DNA from: Hydrogenophaga sp.
GTDB lineage: Bacteria; Pseudomonadota; Gammaproteobacteria; Burkholderiales; Burkholderiaceae_C
Reading direction: 5' to 3'
DNA: 64,000 bases
Assembly: GCA_030696525.1 (NCBI GenBank)
Contig: JAUYSB010000021.1
Span: forward strand, 31,166 to 95,165
In this document: one piece after another, positions 19,507 to 28,703 of the stretch
Position numbering within the stretch: the first letter of the stretch is position 1
Layout: every line of letters starts with the position of its first letter
The notes under the pieces: generated by a model
Told to the model about the DNA's origin: nothing
Database searches by the model: none
Seen by the model: only the letters and a program-made list of their open reading frames with translations
Translations under genes and position numbers: made by a program

Positions 19507-20379
19507 ATGCACACCCACCAAACTCCCTTGAAACAACGCCTGCAGCAACCCGGTGCCGTGTTGGCCCCCGGCATTTACGACGCCTTCACCGCCCTGGTGG
19601 CCGAGCAGGCGGGTTTCGAGGCCCTGTACCTCTCAGGCGCCTCGATTGCCTACACGCGCCTGGGGCGCTCCGACATCGGCCTGACCACCGCCACCGAGGT
19701 GGCCGACACGCTGGCCCGCATCACCGAGCGGGTGGCCACGCCAGTGATCGTGGACGCCGACACCGGCTTTGGCAACGCACTCAACACCCAGCGCACGGTG
19801 CGCGCTTTCGAACGTGCGGGTGCGGCCATGGTGCAGCTCGAAGACCAGACCTTCCCCAAACGCTGCGGCCACCTGGACGGCAAGGGCGTGGTATCCGTGG
19901 CCGAGATGTGCGGCAAGCTGCGCGCCGCGCTGGACGCCCGCCACTCCGATCAGACCCTCATCCTGGCGCGCACCGACGCGGTGGCGGTGGAAGGTTTTGA
20001 CGCCGCGATGGAACGCGCCGAGGCCTACCTGGCCTGCGGCGTGGACGCGCTCTTCATCGAGGCCGTGCGCAGCCGCGAGCAGATGGACGCCGCCTGCGGC
20101 CGCTTTGCCCACCGCGTGCCCATGCTGGCCAACATGGTCGAAGGCGGCAAGACGCCGGTGCAGAGCTCGGACGTGCTGGGCGAGATCGGCTACCGCATCG
20201 TCATCTTCCCGGGTGGCACCGCGCGCGCCGTGGCGCACACCCTGCGCCGCTACTACGGCAGCCTGCACCAGCACCACACCACCGCACCCTTCAAGGACGA
20301 GATGCTGGACTTCGACCAGCTCAACGCGTTGATCGGCACGCCCGAGCTGCTGGCCCTGGGCAAACACTACGAGAACTGA
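19507..20379 (+). CDS. Isocitrate lyase/PEP mutase family protein (2-methylisocitrate/2,3-dimethylmalate lyase-like)
   Basis: GIYDAFTALVAEQAGFEALYLSGASIAYTRLGRSDIGLTTATEV...VDADTGFGN...LEDQTFPKRCGHLDGK...ARTDA. Confidence 0.92.
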   Translation: MHTHQTPLKQRLQQPGAVLAPGIYDAFTALVAEQAGFEALYLSGASIAYTRLGRSDIGLTTATEVADTLARITERVATPVIVDADTGFGNALNTQRTVRAFERAGAAMVQLEDQTFPKRCGHLDGKGVVSVAEMCGKLRAALDARHSDQTLILARTDAVAVEGFDAAMERAEAYLACGVDALFIEAVRSREQMDAACGRFAHRVPMLANMVEGGKTPVQSSDVLGEIGYRIVIFPGGTARAVAHTLRRYYGSLHQHHTTAPFKDEMLDFDQLNALIGTPELLALGKHYEN

Positions 20380-20386
20380 GGCCGCC

Positions 20387-20677
20387 ATGGAATTCCTGGT
20401 TCACATCGAGATCGAGTGGCCGCCCGGCAACGACCCCCAGCTCAAGGACGAGATCTTTGCCGCCGAGCTGCTGCAGGGTCAGCAGCTGGCGCGCGAAGGC
20501 AAGCTCAAGCGGCTGTGGCGCATCCCGGGCCGCTGGGCCAACTGGAGCCTCTACGACGTGGCCGACGCCACCGAGCTGCACGCCGCGCTCACGTCGTTGC
20601 CGCTGTACCCGTGGATGAACATCCAGGTGCACGCCCTCGCCGAACACCCCAACGACCCGCGCGCGCTGGGCTTGTGA
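20387..20677 (+). CDS. Muconolactone delta-isomerase family protein
   Basis: MEFLVHIEIEWPPGNDP...LWRIPGRWANWSLYDVADATELHAALTSLPLYPWMNIQVHALAEHPNDP. Confidence 0.88.
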   Translation: MEFLVHIEIEWPPGNDPQLKDEIFAAELLQGQQLAREGKLKRLWRIPGRWANWSLYDVADATELHAALTSLPLYPWMNIQVHALAEHPNDPRALGL

Positions 20678-20719
20678 CGCCATCCACTGCGGCAGCGGCG
20701 GCCGGTGAATAATCGCTGC

Positions 20720-22297
20720 ATGTCCACCGCCGCGTCCATCTGGAGCCCCCTTCGCCAACCCGCCTTCCGTGGCCTGTGGCTGTGTGGCGCCGCCTTCTTC
20801 ATCGGCAACGGCATGCAGGTCATGGTGGCGGCCTGGCTGATGGTCGAGATGACCGGCTCGTCCTTCCTGGCCGCGCTGGTGCAGACCGCCGTTTTCCTGC
20901 CCATGTTCGTGCTGGCGCTGCCGGCCGGCGTGCTGGCCGACACCACCGACCGCCGACGCCTCATCAGCATGGCGCTGGTGGCGCAGCTGGTGGCCAGCGC
21001 CTTGCTGGCGGTGCTGGCGCTGGGCGGCTGGGGCGGGCCCGCCTCGGTGCTGTTCCTCGTGTTTGTGTGCGGCTGCTGCCTGGCCATGCTGACGCCGGCA
21101 TGGAACTCCTCGGTGGTGGACCCGGTGCCACGCGAGGAATGGCCGCAGGCCATCACCGTCATCAGCATCGCCTACAACGCCGCGCGCGCCGTGGGCCCCA
21201 CGCTGGCCGGCCTGATGTTCACCCGGCTGGGTGCCGGCTGGGTGTTTGCGGTGACGGTGCTGACCACCGCGCTGATGTGGGAGTCCACCCGCCGCTGACC
21301 GCCCAAGGCCCACCCGCCGAGCCGGCTGCCGGCCGAGCGCCTGTGGGGCGGCACGCTCAGCGGCCTGCGTTTCGCCTGGCACTCGCGCATCATCCTGGCC
21401 CAGCTGCTGCGGGTGATGGCGTTCGGTGCCGCCGGCTCGGCCCTGTGGGCGCTGTTGCCCACCATCGCCCAGCGCATGGGCACGGGTGCCGAAGGCTTCG
21501 GTCTGCTGATGGGCTGCATGGGCACGGGCGCGGTGATGGCCGGCCTGGTGGTGGGCCGTCTGCGCGCGCGCTTTTCGCTCGACCGCATCGTCATGGCCAC
21601 CATCGCGGTGTTCGCGCTGGTGCTCACGCTGGCGGCCCTGGTGCGCCTGCCCTGGCTGATCTACCTGGCCATGGGCGCCGGCGGCGCCGCGTGGATGACA
21701 TCGATGTCCATCTTCAACAGCGCCACCCAGGCCAGCGCCCCGCCCTGGGTGCGCTCACGCGCGGTGGCGCTGCACATGGTGGCGGCGCTGGGCGCCTACG
21801 CCATCGGCTCGGCCTTCTGGGGTGCCGCGTCCGACATCCTGGGCCTGAACACCGCCCTGATGAGCGCCGCCGTGCTCATGGCCGCCGGCCTGCTGCTGGT
21901 CAAACCCTTTCCGCTGCGGGTGGGCAACACCCACGAGGTGACACAGGGCACGCCGTGGGACGAGCTGTTCATCGAAGCCGAACCGGCGCCCGAGGCCGGC
22001 CCCATCGCGGTGGAAATCAGCTACCGCATACGCCCTGGCACCGACGAGGCCTTTCTGGACGCCGCTGCCCGCCTGCGTGCGCCGCGCAAACGCGATGGCG
22101 CCACCTTCTGGCGCATCTATAAGGACCTGGGCCAGCCGGCACGCTACACCGAACGGTTCATCGTCGAATCCTGGGCCGAGTACCTGCACCAGCGCGCCCG
22201 CGCCACCGTGGCCGACCAGGCGCTGGAGGCGCAGCTGCGGGCGTTTCTGGCCGACGGAGAAAGTGCGCGGATGGCGCACTACATCGCGGAGTTGTAG
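20720..22297 (+). pseudogene. MFS transporter (MFS_3/DUF894-type with C-terminal extension) interrupted by in-frame TGA at 21296-21298
   Basis: Frame from ATG 20720 encodes MFS N-half ending ...MWESTRR*; the same frame continues PPKAHPPSRLPAERLWGGTLSGLRFAWHSRIILAQLLRVMAFGAAGSALW... to stop at 22297. Confidence 0.75.
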
Positions 22298-22382
22298 CCC
22301 GGCGACCCAGCGCAGCGGGTCCTCCACTCCGCGGGTTTCCCCCATCGCCCTGCACCACCTTGATCCCTACCATGCACTCATT

Positions 22383-22403
22383 AAACCTATTGATAGGTTT
22401 TAA
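22383..22403. promoter_or_regulatory. Candidate operator AAACCTAT-TG-ATAGGTTT
   Basis: Perfect 8-bp inverted repeat immediately upstream of the CoA-transferase operon that ends in a GntR/UTRA gene. Confidence 0.6.
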
Positions 22404-22412
22404 GGTGCAAGA

Positions 22413-23630
22413 TTGACTTCAACAGAAACGCCCCGCGCCGGCCCGCTTTCGGGTGTGAGGGTCATCGACATGACGGCCGTGTTCATGGGCCCGTCGGCCA
22501 CGCAGATGCTGGCCGATCTGGGGGCCGACGTGATCAAGGTCGAAGCGCCCGGCGGCGACGTGATCCGGGGCATAGGCCCGCAAGGCGCGCAGGGCCTGGG
22601 GCCACTGTTCCTGGGGCTGAACCGCAACAAGCGCAGCGTGGTGCTGGACGTGAAACACCCCGACGGCAAACAGGCGCTGCTTGACTTGCTGCGCGACGCC
22701 GACGTGTTGACCTACAACGTGCGCCCGCCGGCCATGCGCCGGCTGGGGCTGGACTTTGACACCCTGGCCGCGCTGTACCCGCGCCTGATCTACGTGGGCA
22801 TGTTCGGCTTTTCCGAGCGCGGGCGTTACGCCGGCAACGCGGCCTTCGACGACCTGATCCAGGCCGCGTGTGCCCTGCCGCAAGCCGTGGCCCTGGGCGG
22901 CGGCGGCGTGCCGCGTTATGTGCCCTTCACCCTGGCCGACCGCATGGTGGGCCAACACGCGTTTGGCGTCATCTGCGCAGCGCTCTACGCCCGCGAAAAA
23001 ACGGGGCTGGGCCAACGGGTGGACGTGCCCATGTTCGAAACCTTGCTGCCCCAGGTGCTGGGCGACCACCTCTACGGCCAGACCTTTGTGCCGGCGCAAG
23101 GCGGCTTTGGCTACCCGCGCCTGCTCTCGCCCGAGCGCCGCCCCTACGCCACCCGCGACGGCTTTGTGTGCTGCCTGATCTACACCGACACGCAGTGGCG
23201 CCAGTTCCTGGCGGCCATCGGCCAGCCCGATGCGTTCGATGCCGATTCGCGCCTGGCCAACATCGGCACCCGCACGCAGCACATCAGCGCGCTCTACCAA
23301 TGGGTGTCCGACGAGATCGCGCAGCGCAGCACGGCCGAGCTGCAGGCGCTGCTGGCCGGCACCGACATCCCGGTGTTTCCCATGCACACCTTCGAGTCGG
23401 TGCTGGACGACCCGCACCTGCAGGACATTGGTTTTTTCAACGAACTGCAACACCCGCAGGTGGGCACGGTGCGCAACACCACCGTGCCCAGCGAGTGGTC
23501 GGGCACGCCGCCCGGCCCGGCCACCCCCGCACCGCGCGCGGGCGCCCACAGCCGCAGCGTGTTGCGCGAGGCCGGCTTTGACGAAACACGCATCAACGCC
23601 CTGCTGGCCAGCGGCGCCCTGCGCGAATGA
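22413..23630 (+). CDS. CaiB/BaiF CoA-transferase family protein
   Basis: LSGVRVIDMTAVFMGPSATQMLADLGADVIKVEAPGGD...LGLNRNKRSVVLDVK; TTG start. Confidence 0.93.
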   Translation: MTSTETPRAGPLSGVRVIDMTAVFMGPSATQMLADLGADVIKVEAPGGDVIRGIGPQGAQGLGPLFLGLNRNKRSVVLDVKHPDGKQALLDLLRDADVLTYNVRPPAMRRLGLDFDTLAALYPRLIYVGMFGFSERGRYAGNAAFDDLIQAACALPQAVALGGGGVPRYVPFTLADRMVGQHAFGVICAALYAREKTGLGQRVDVPMFETLLPQVLGDHLYGQTFVPAQGGFGYPRLLSPERRPYATRDGFVCCLIYTDTQWRQFLAAIGQPDAFDADSRLANIGTRTQHISALYQWVSDEIAQRSTAELQALLAGTDIPVFPMHTFESVLDDPHLQDIGFFNELQHPQVGTVRNTTVPSEWSGTPPGPATPAPRAGAHSRSVLREAGFDETRINALLASGALRE

Positions 23631-23647
23631 ACACCTGAAAGGACAGC

Positions 23648-24421
23648 ATGACCGATTCCCTTGAACTCAGCGAAGAACAACGCGGCCCTGTGTTGTGGCT
23701 GACCATACAACGCGAAGAACGCCGCAACGCCATGAACGCCGCCGTGCTCGGTGGCATCAGCGCGGCCATCACCCGCGTCAACCGCACGCGCGAGGCCCAG
23801 GCCATCGTCATCACCGGCGCGGGCAGCAAGGCCTTCTGCGCGGGGGCCGACCTGCAGACCGGCAACTCCTTCAAGTTCGACCACTCCGAGCCCAACCAGG
23901 GATTTGCCAACACGCTGCGCGTGGCGCGCGCCAGCCATGTGCCGCTGATCGCACGCGTCAACGGCGCGTGTATGGCCGGCGGCATGGGCCTCATGGGCAT
24001 GTGCGATTTGGTGGTGGCCGCGCGCCACGCCATCTTCGGCCTGCCCGAGGTCAAGGTGGGCGTGTTCCCAGCCCAGGTGCTCAGCGTGCTGGGCGACCTG
24101 CTGCCGCGCCGTGTGCTCAACGAGTGGTGCCTGACCGGCGAGCCCGTGAGCGCCGAACGCGCGCTGGACGTGGGCCTGGTCAACGGCGTGGCCGACAACG
24201 TGGACGACGCCTTGCAGGCACTGCTGGACAAGCTGCTCGACAAATCGCCCGCTGCCATAAGGCGTGGCCTCTACACGCTCAAACAAACCGAACACATGAC
24301 GTTTGAACAATCGCTGGCCTTCACCGAAAGCCAGATCGCGCTGTTTGCCATGACCGAAGACGCCGCCGAAGGCCAGCTGGCTTTCCGCGAAAAACGCAAA
24401 CCCCAATGGACCGACCGATGA
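23648..24421 (+). CDS. Enoyl-CoA hydratase/isomerase family protein
   Basis: RNAMNAAVLGGI, ITGAGSKAFCAGADLQTG, ARVNGACMAGGMGLMGMCDLVVAA. Confidence 0.93.
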   Translation: MTDSLELSEEQRGPVLWLTIQREERRNAMNAAVLGGISAAITRVNRTREAQAIVITGAGSKAFCAGADLQTGNSFKFDHSEPNQGFANTLRVARASHVPLIARVNGACMAGGMGLMGMCDLVVAARHAIFGLPEVKVGVFPAQVLSVLGDLLPRRVLNEWCLTGEPVSAERALDVGLVNGVADNVDDALQALLDKLLDKSPAAIRRGLYTLKQTEHMTFEQSLAFTESQIALFAMTEDAAEGQLAFREKRKPQWTDR

Positions 24422-24434
24422 ACTGGCCCCCACG

Positions 24435-24505
24435 CTCATCACTTCGTGTATTCGCTGCCCCCCAAGGGGGCGCTGGCCTCCCTTGGGGCGGCCCGGCGGG
24501 AGGCC
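24435..24505. repeat. Intergenic hairpin element: CCCCCC-aa-GGGGG followed by GGCCTCCC-N15-GGGAGGCC
   Basis: Two adjacent inverted repeats directly upstream of ORF 24510; looks like a dispersed intergenic repeat type, copy number not checkable here. Confidence 0.5.
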
Positions 24506-24509
24506 ATTC

Positions 24510-26282
24510 ATGACCCAAACCATACGCATAGGCGGCGCCTCCGGCTTCTGGGGCGACAGTGCCGTGGGCGCGCCACAACTGGTGCGCAGCGGCCAGATCG
24601 ACTACCTGGTGTTCGACTACCTGGCCGAACTCACCATGTCGCTGCTGGCCGGCGCGCGCCTGAAAAAGCCCGAGCTGGGTTACGCCACCGACTTCGTTGC
24701 GGTGGCCATGAAGCAGGTGCTCAAAGACGTGGTGGACAAGGGCATCCGTGTCGTCAGCAACGCGGGCGGCGTCAACCCGCAGGGCTGTGCCGACGCGCTG
24801 GCCGCGCTGGCGGCCGAACAGGGCGTCGCGCTCAAGATCTCGGTGGTCACGGGCGACGACCTGATGCCGCAGATGGCAGCGCTGCGCGAAGCCGACCCAC
24901 CGGTGCGCGAGATACAAAGCGGCGCGCCGCTGCCGGAGAAACTGGTCAGCGCCAACGCCTACCTGGGCGCACTGCCGGTCAAGGCCGCGCTCGATGCGGG
25001 CGCACAGGTGGTCATCACCGGGCGCTGTGTGGATTCGGCGGTGACGCTGGGCGTGCTGATGCACGCATTTGGCTGGACGCCGGAGCAGCACGACCTGCTG
25101 GCGGCCGGCGCGCTGGCCGGCCACATCATCGAATGTGGCGCCCAGGGCACGGGCGGCCTGCACACCGACTGGGAGCGGGTGCCCGACTGGGCCCACATCG
25201 GCTACCCCATCGTCGAATGCGAAGCCAACGGCGACTTCACCGTGACCAAACCCGCCGGCACCGGCGGCCTGGTGGTGCCGGCCGTGGTGGCCGAGCAGAT
25301 GTTGTACGAAATTGGCGACCCCACCGCCTACCTGCTGCCCGACGTGGTGTGCGACTTCAGCCGGGTGACGATGGCACAGGACGGCGAACACCGGGTGCGC
25401 GTGAGCGGCGCGCGCGGCCGCCCACCCACACCTTTCTACAAGGTCAGCGCCACCTACATGGCGGGCTTTCGCTGTTCGGCGCAGCTCACCATCGTGGGCC
25501 TGGACGCGGTGGCCAAAGCACGCCGCACCGGCGAGGCCATCCTGATCCGCAGCACCGAGATGCTGGAGGCGCTGGGCCTGGGCGCCTACAAAGAACACCA
25601 CCTGGAGGTGCTGGGCGCCGAGTCCTGCTACGGCCCACACGCGCGCCATGCCAACACCCGCGAGGCCGTGTTGCGCCTGACCGTGACCCACCGCAGCAAG
25701 GAGGCGCTGGAGCTGTTCGCGCGCGAAATCGCGCCGGCCGGCACCTCGTGGTCGCCCGGCACCACGGGCGCGGCGGGCCGGCCCTCGGTGTCGCCGTCGA
25801 TACGGCAGTACGCGTTTCTGGTGGACAAGGCCCGCCTGCAACCGCAGGTGCATGTGGGCGGCCAGGTGATCGACATCACCGTGCCGGCAGGCACGCCCTT
25901 CACCGCTTCAACGCAACAACCCATCAGCGACACGCAAACGCCCGGCGCCGACGCGGTCGAGCTGCCCCTGGTGCGCCTGGCATGGGCCCGCAGCGGCGAC
26001 AAGGGCGACACCTCCAACATCGGCGTGATCGCGCGCCGGCCCGAGCTGCTGCCGCTGCTGCGCGCGCAACTCACGCCCGAGCGCGTGGCCGCTTGGCTGG
26101 CGCATCTGGTGCAAGGCTCCGTCACGCGTTTTGAAGTGCCCGGCATCCACGCCTTCAACTTCGTGTGCGAACAGGCGCTGGGCGGCGGCGGCATGGCCTC
26201 GCTGCGCAACGACCCGCTGGGCAAGGGCATGGCCCAGATCCTTCTTTCCATGCCCGTTCGAGTGCCCCCTCATCTGCTGTAA
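24510..26282 (+). CDS. AtuA family protein, fused two-domain form (DUF1446 + C-terminal AtuA-like domain)
   Basis: IRIGGASGFWGDSAVGAPQLVRSGQIDYLVFDYLAELTMSLLA...ITGRCVDSAVTLG...; C-term LVRLAWARSGDKGDTSNIGVIAR...FNFVCEQALGGGGMASLRNDPLGKGMAQILL. Confidence 0.9.
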   Translation: MTQTIRIGGASGFWGDSAVGAPQLVRSGQIDYLVFDYLAELTMSLLAGARLKKPELGYATDFVAVAMKQVLKDVVDKGIRVVSNAGGVNPQGCADALAALAAEQGVALKISVVTGDDLMPQMAALREADPPVREIQSGAPLPEKLVSANAYLGALPVKAALDAGAQVVITGRCVDSAVTLGVLMHAFGWTPEQHDLLAAGALAGHIIECGAQGTGGLHTDWERVPDWAHIGYPIVECEANGDFTVTKPAGTGGLVVPAVVAEQMLYEIGDPTAYLLPDVVCDFSRVTMAQDGEHRVRVSGARGRPPTPFYKVSATYMAGFRCSAQLTIVGLDAVAKARRTGEAILIRSTEMLEALGLGAYKEHHLEVLGAESCYGPHARHANTREAVLRLTVTHRSKEALELFAREIAPAGTSWSPGTTGAAGRPSVSPSIRQYAFLVDKARLQPQVHVGGQVIDITVPAGTPFTASTQQPISDTQTPGADAVELPLVRLAWARSGDKGDTSNIGVIARRPELLPLLRAQLTPERVAAWLAHLVQGSVTRFEVPGIHAFNFVCEQALGGGGMASLRNDPLGKGMAQILLSMPVRVPPHLL

Positions 26283-26293
26283 GGAGACCCACC

Positions 26294-27262
26294 ATGGACC
26301 GCCGCCAATCCCTCGCCGCCCTGCTCGCCACCACCTTGGCGCCCGCCGCATCGTGGGCGCAGGACTTCCCCAGCAAACCCATCAAGCTGATCGTGGCCTT
26401 TGGCGCCGGCAGCGGCAACGACCTGATCGCCCGCGAGCTGGCCAAACACATGAGCGAGTCCTTGGCTCAGCCAGTGGTGGTGGAAAACCGCCCCGGTGGC
26501 GGTGGCTCGGTGGGCACCGACGCGGTGGCCAAGGCCCAAGCCGACGGTCACACCATCGGCCTGGGCACCAGCTCGCAGATGGTGATGAACGTGGGCCTGT
26601 ACAAAACCCTGCCCTTTGACGTGGAGCGCGACCTGCGCAGCGTGGGCCTGGTGGCGCGCACCGGCATGATCCTGGTGGCCAGCAGCAAGATGCCACCCAC
26701 ACTGGCCGGGCTGATCGCCCAGGCCAAGGCGCAGCCGGGCAAGATCACCTACGGCTCGGGCGGGCCGGGCTCCATCAGTCACATTGTGGGCGAGGCCTTT
26801 GCCAAGGCCGCCGGCATCTCGCTGCTGCACGTGCCCTACAAGGGCAACGGCCCCGCGCTGGCCGACCTGGCCGGCGGCCACGTGGACCTGCTGTTCGACG
26901 GCTTCCTCGCCACCAACCCGCTGGTGCAACAGGGCAAGGCGCAGATCCTCGCGCTGTCGGCCCCGCAGCGCAGCGCCATGGGCCCGCAGGTGCCCACCTT
27001 TGCCGAGGCCGGCCTGCCCGACTACCAGGCCTACACCTGGAACAACCTGTTTGCACCGGCCGCCACACCGCAGCCCATCATCGACCGGCTCAACCGCGCG
27101 CTCAACCAGGCCCTGGCCCAACCCGGCCTGCAACAGCGCCTGGCGCAAGGCGGCTCCGAAGCGCTGGGCCCCAGCACACCGGTGGAGGCCGACAGCTTCG
27201 GCCAGCGCGAACGCGCGCGCTGGGTGCCTTTTGTGCGGGCGCTCAACATCGAAACGGCATGA
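26294..27262 (+). CDS. Tripartite tricarboxylate transporter substrate-binding protein (Bug family)
   Basis: FPSKPIKLIVAFGAGSGNDLIARELAKHMSESLAQPVVVENRPGGGGSVGTDAVAKA; signal peptide. Confidence 0.93.
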   Translation: MDRRQSLAALLATTLAPAASWAQDFPSKPIKLIVAFGAGSGNDLIARELAKHMSESLAQPVVVENRPGGGGSVGTDAVAKAQADGHTIGLGTSSQMVMNVGLYKTLPFDVERDLRSVGLVARTGMILVASSKMPPTLAGLIAQAKAQPGKITYGSGGPGSISHIVGEAFAKAAGISLLHVPYKGNGPALADLAGGHVDLLFDGFLATNPLVQQGKAQILALSAPQRSAMGPQVPTFAEAGLPDYQAYTWNNLFAPAATPQPIIDRLNRALNQALAQPGLQQRLAQGGSEALGPSTPVEADSFGQRERARWVPFVRALNIETA

Positions 27263-28041
27263 AAACCGCGATGGACGCGGGCGTGGCGCAGTACGTGCAA
27301 CTGGCCAGCGTGTTGCGCCACCAGATCGCACAGGGCGAGCTGCCCGCCGGCCAGCGCCTGCCCACGGTGGCCGAGCTGGCCACCGCACACGGCGTGGCCC
27401 GCATCACCGCGCGCCAGGCCTACGGCGTGCTGGCGCGCGAAGGCCTGCTCACCAGCACACGCGGGCGCGGCACCTTTGTGGCCGATGTGCCCGCCCAACG
27501 CGGTGCCGGCCTGGACGCCCATTTGCGTGCCGCCATCAACGACCCCGCCACCGCCGAGTTGCGCATCGAGCTGATCGAGCAAAAGCGCCGCCAGCCGCTG
27601 CCGCCCGACCTGCTCGGTCCCTTCAAAGCCTGCACCAGCTACGACGTGGTGAAGAAGCGCCACATCCACCAGGGCGAGCCGTTCTGCCTGATCGAGATGT
27701 TTGTGGACAGCAGCATCCGCGCGCTGTTTCCGCGCGGCGCCGAGAAGCGCCACAAGATCGCCTGGCTGATCAACCAGCACGCGCCCGGCCGCCTGCACGA
27801 GGTGCAACAGACCCTGAGCCTGGCGCCGGCCGATTTGCCGCTCTCGCGCGCGCTGGATTGCTCCTTCACCACCCCGGTGCTGCACATGACGCGCCGCGTG
27901 CTCGACCGCCAGGGCCAGGTGGTGCTGGCCGGGCGCTTCTGGTACCGGGGCGACCGCTTCGTGATGGACCAGTCCATCCCTTTCGATGTGTGGCTGCACC
28001 ACCCGGGTTTGGTGATCCCCGATTACCATCGCGGGCAATGA
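27259..28041 (+). CDS. GntR family regulator with UTRA domain
   Basis: VQLASVLRHQIAQGELPAGQRLPTVAELATAHGVARITARQAYGVLAREGLLTSTRGRGTFV. Confidence 0.92.
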   Translation: MKTAMDAGVAQYVQLASVLRHQIAQGELPAGQRLPTVAELATAHGVARITARQAYGVLAREGLLTSTRGRGTFVADVPAQRGAGLDAHLRAAINDPATAELRIELIEQKRRQPLPPDLLGPFKACTSYDVVKKRHIHQGEPFCLIEMFVDSSIRALFPRGAEKRHKIAWLINQHAPGRLHEVQQTLSLAPADLPLSRALDCSFTTPVLHMTRRVLDRQGQVVLAGRFWYRGDRFVMDQSIPFDVWLHHPGLVIPDYHRGQ

Positions 28042-28691
28042 CACTGAACCCGCTGGTCACCCAGACGCTGTCCACCGCGCAGATCACCATCGAGATCGCG
28101 GCCACCGCCGCCTTTGCGCTCTCGGGCATCCTGGAAGCGGTGCGCAAAAAGCTGGACGTGGTCGGCATGACGGTGGTGGCATTTCTGGCGGCCTTTGGCG
28201 GCGGCACCTTGCGCGACGTGCTGCTGGACCGCCGACCCTTCTTCTGGGTGGAACACAGCTGGTACGTGTGGGCCGTGCTGGGCCTGTGTGTGGCCACCGG
28301 CGCCTGGCTGCGCGGCCACCACCTGGCACCCACCCAGCGGGCCATGCAGTGGCCCGACGCGCTGGGCCTGGGCCTGTTCGCGGCCAGCGGCACGCAGATC
28401 GCGCTGGCGGCCCAGATGCCGCCGCTGATCGCGGTGCTCATGGGCGTGATGACGGCGGTGTTCGGCGGTGTGCTGCGCGATGTCGTGTGCAACGAAATCC
28501 CCTCCGCCTTTCACGGCCACCAGCCTTATGCGGTGTGCGCCTTTGCGGGCGGCTGGGTGGTGGTGGGCGCGCAGGCGTTGGGCCTCTCAAGTGAAGCGGG
28601 TCTGGCGCTGGGCGCCGTGGCGGCCAGCGGGCTGCGCCTGCTGGCCATGTGGCGCGACTGGCGCCTGCCGGACCTGCGCATCCACCGCTGA
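28038..28691 (+). CDS. TRIC cation channel family/UPF0126 membrane protein
   Basis: AFALSGILEAVRKKLDVVGMTVVAFLAAFGGGTLRDVLLDRRPFFW...GVMTAVFGGVLRDVVCNEIP repeats. Confidence 0.9.
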   Translation: MTLNPLVTQTLSTAQITIEIAATAAFALSGILEAVRKKLDVVGMTVVAFLAAFGGGTLRDVLLDRRPFFWVEHSWYVWAVLGLCVATGAWLRGHHLAPTQRAMQWPDALGLGLFAASGTQIALAAQMPPLIAVLMGVMTAVFGGVLRDVVCNEIPSAFHGHQPYAVCAFAGGWVVVGAQALGLSSEAGLALGAVAASGLRLLAMWRDWRLPDLRIHR

Positions 28692-28703
28692 AGCGGCGCT
28701 GGA

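Noticed and set aside
18099-19574. 491-aa minus-strand ORF
   Set aside because: Antisense shadow of the FAD-dependent oxidoreductase
20776-22122. 448-aa plus-strand ORF spanning the MFS region as an intact alternative gene
   Set aside because: Low-complexity Arg/Gly/His composition and no TM pattern; the MFS signal is in the other frame, which carries the TGA
24321-25853. 510-aa minus-strand ORF
   Set aside because: Shadow ORF of the fused AtuA gene
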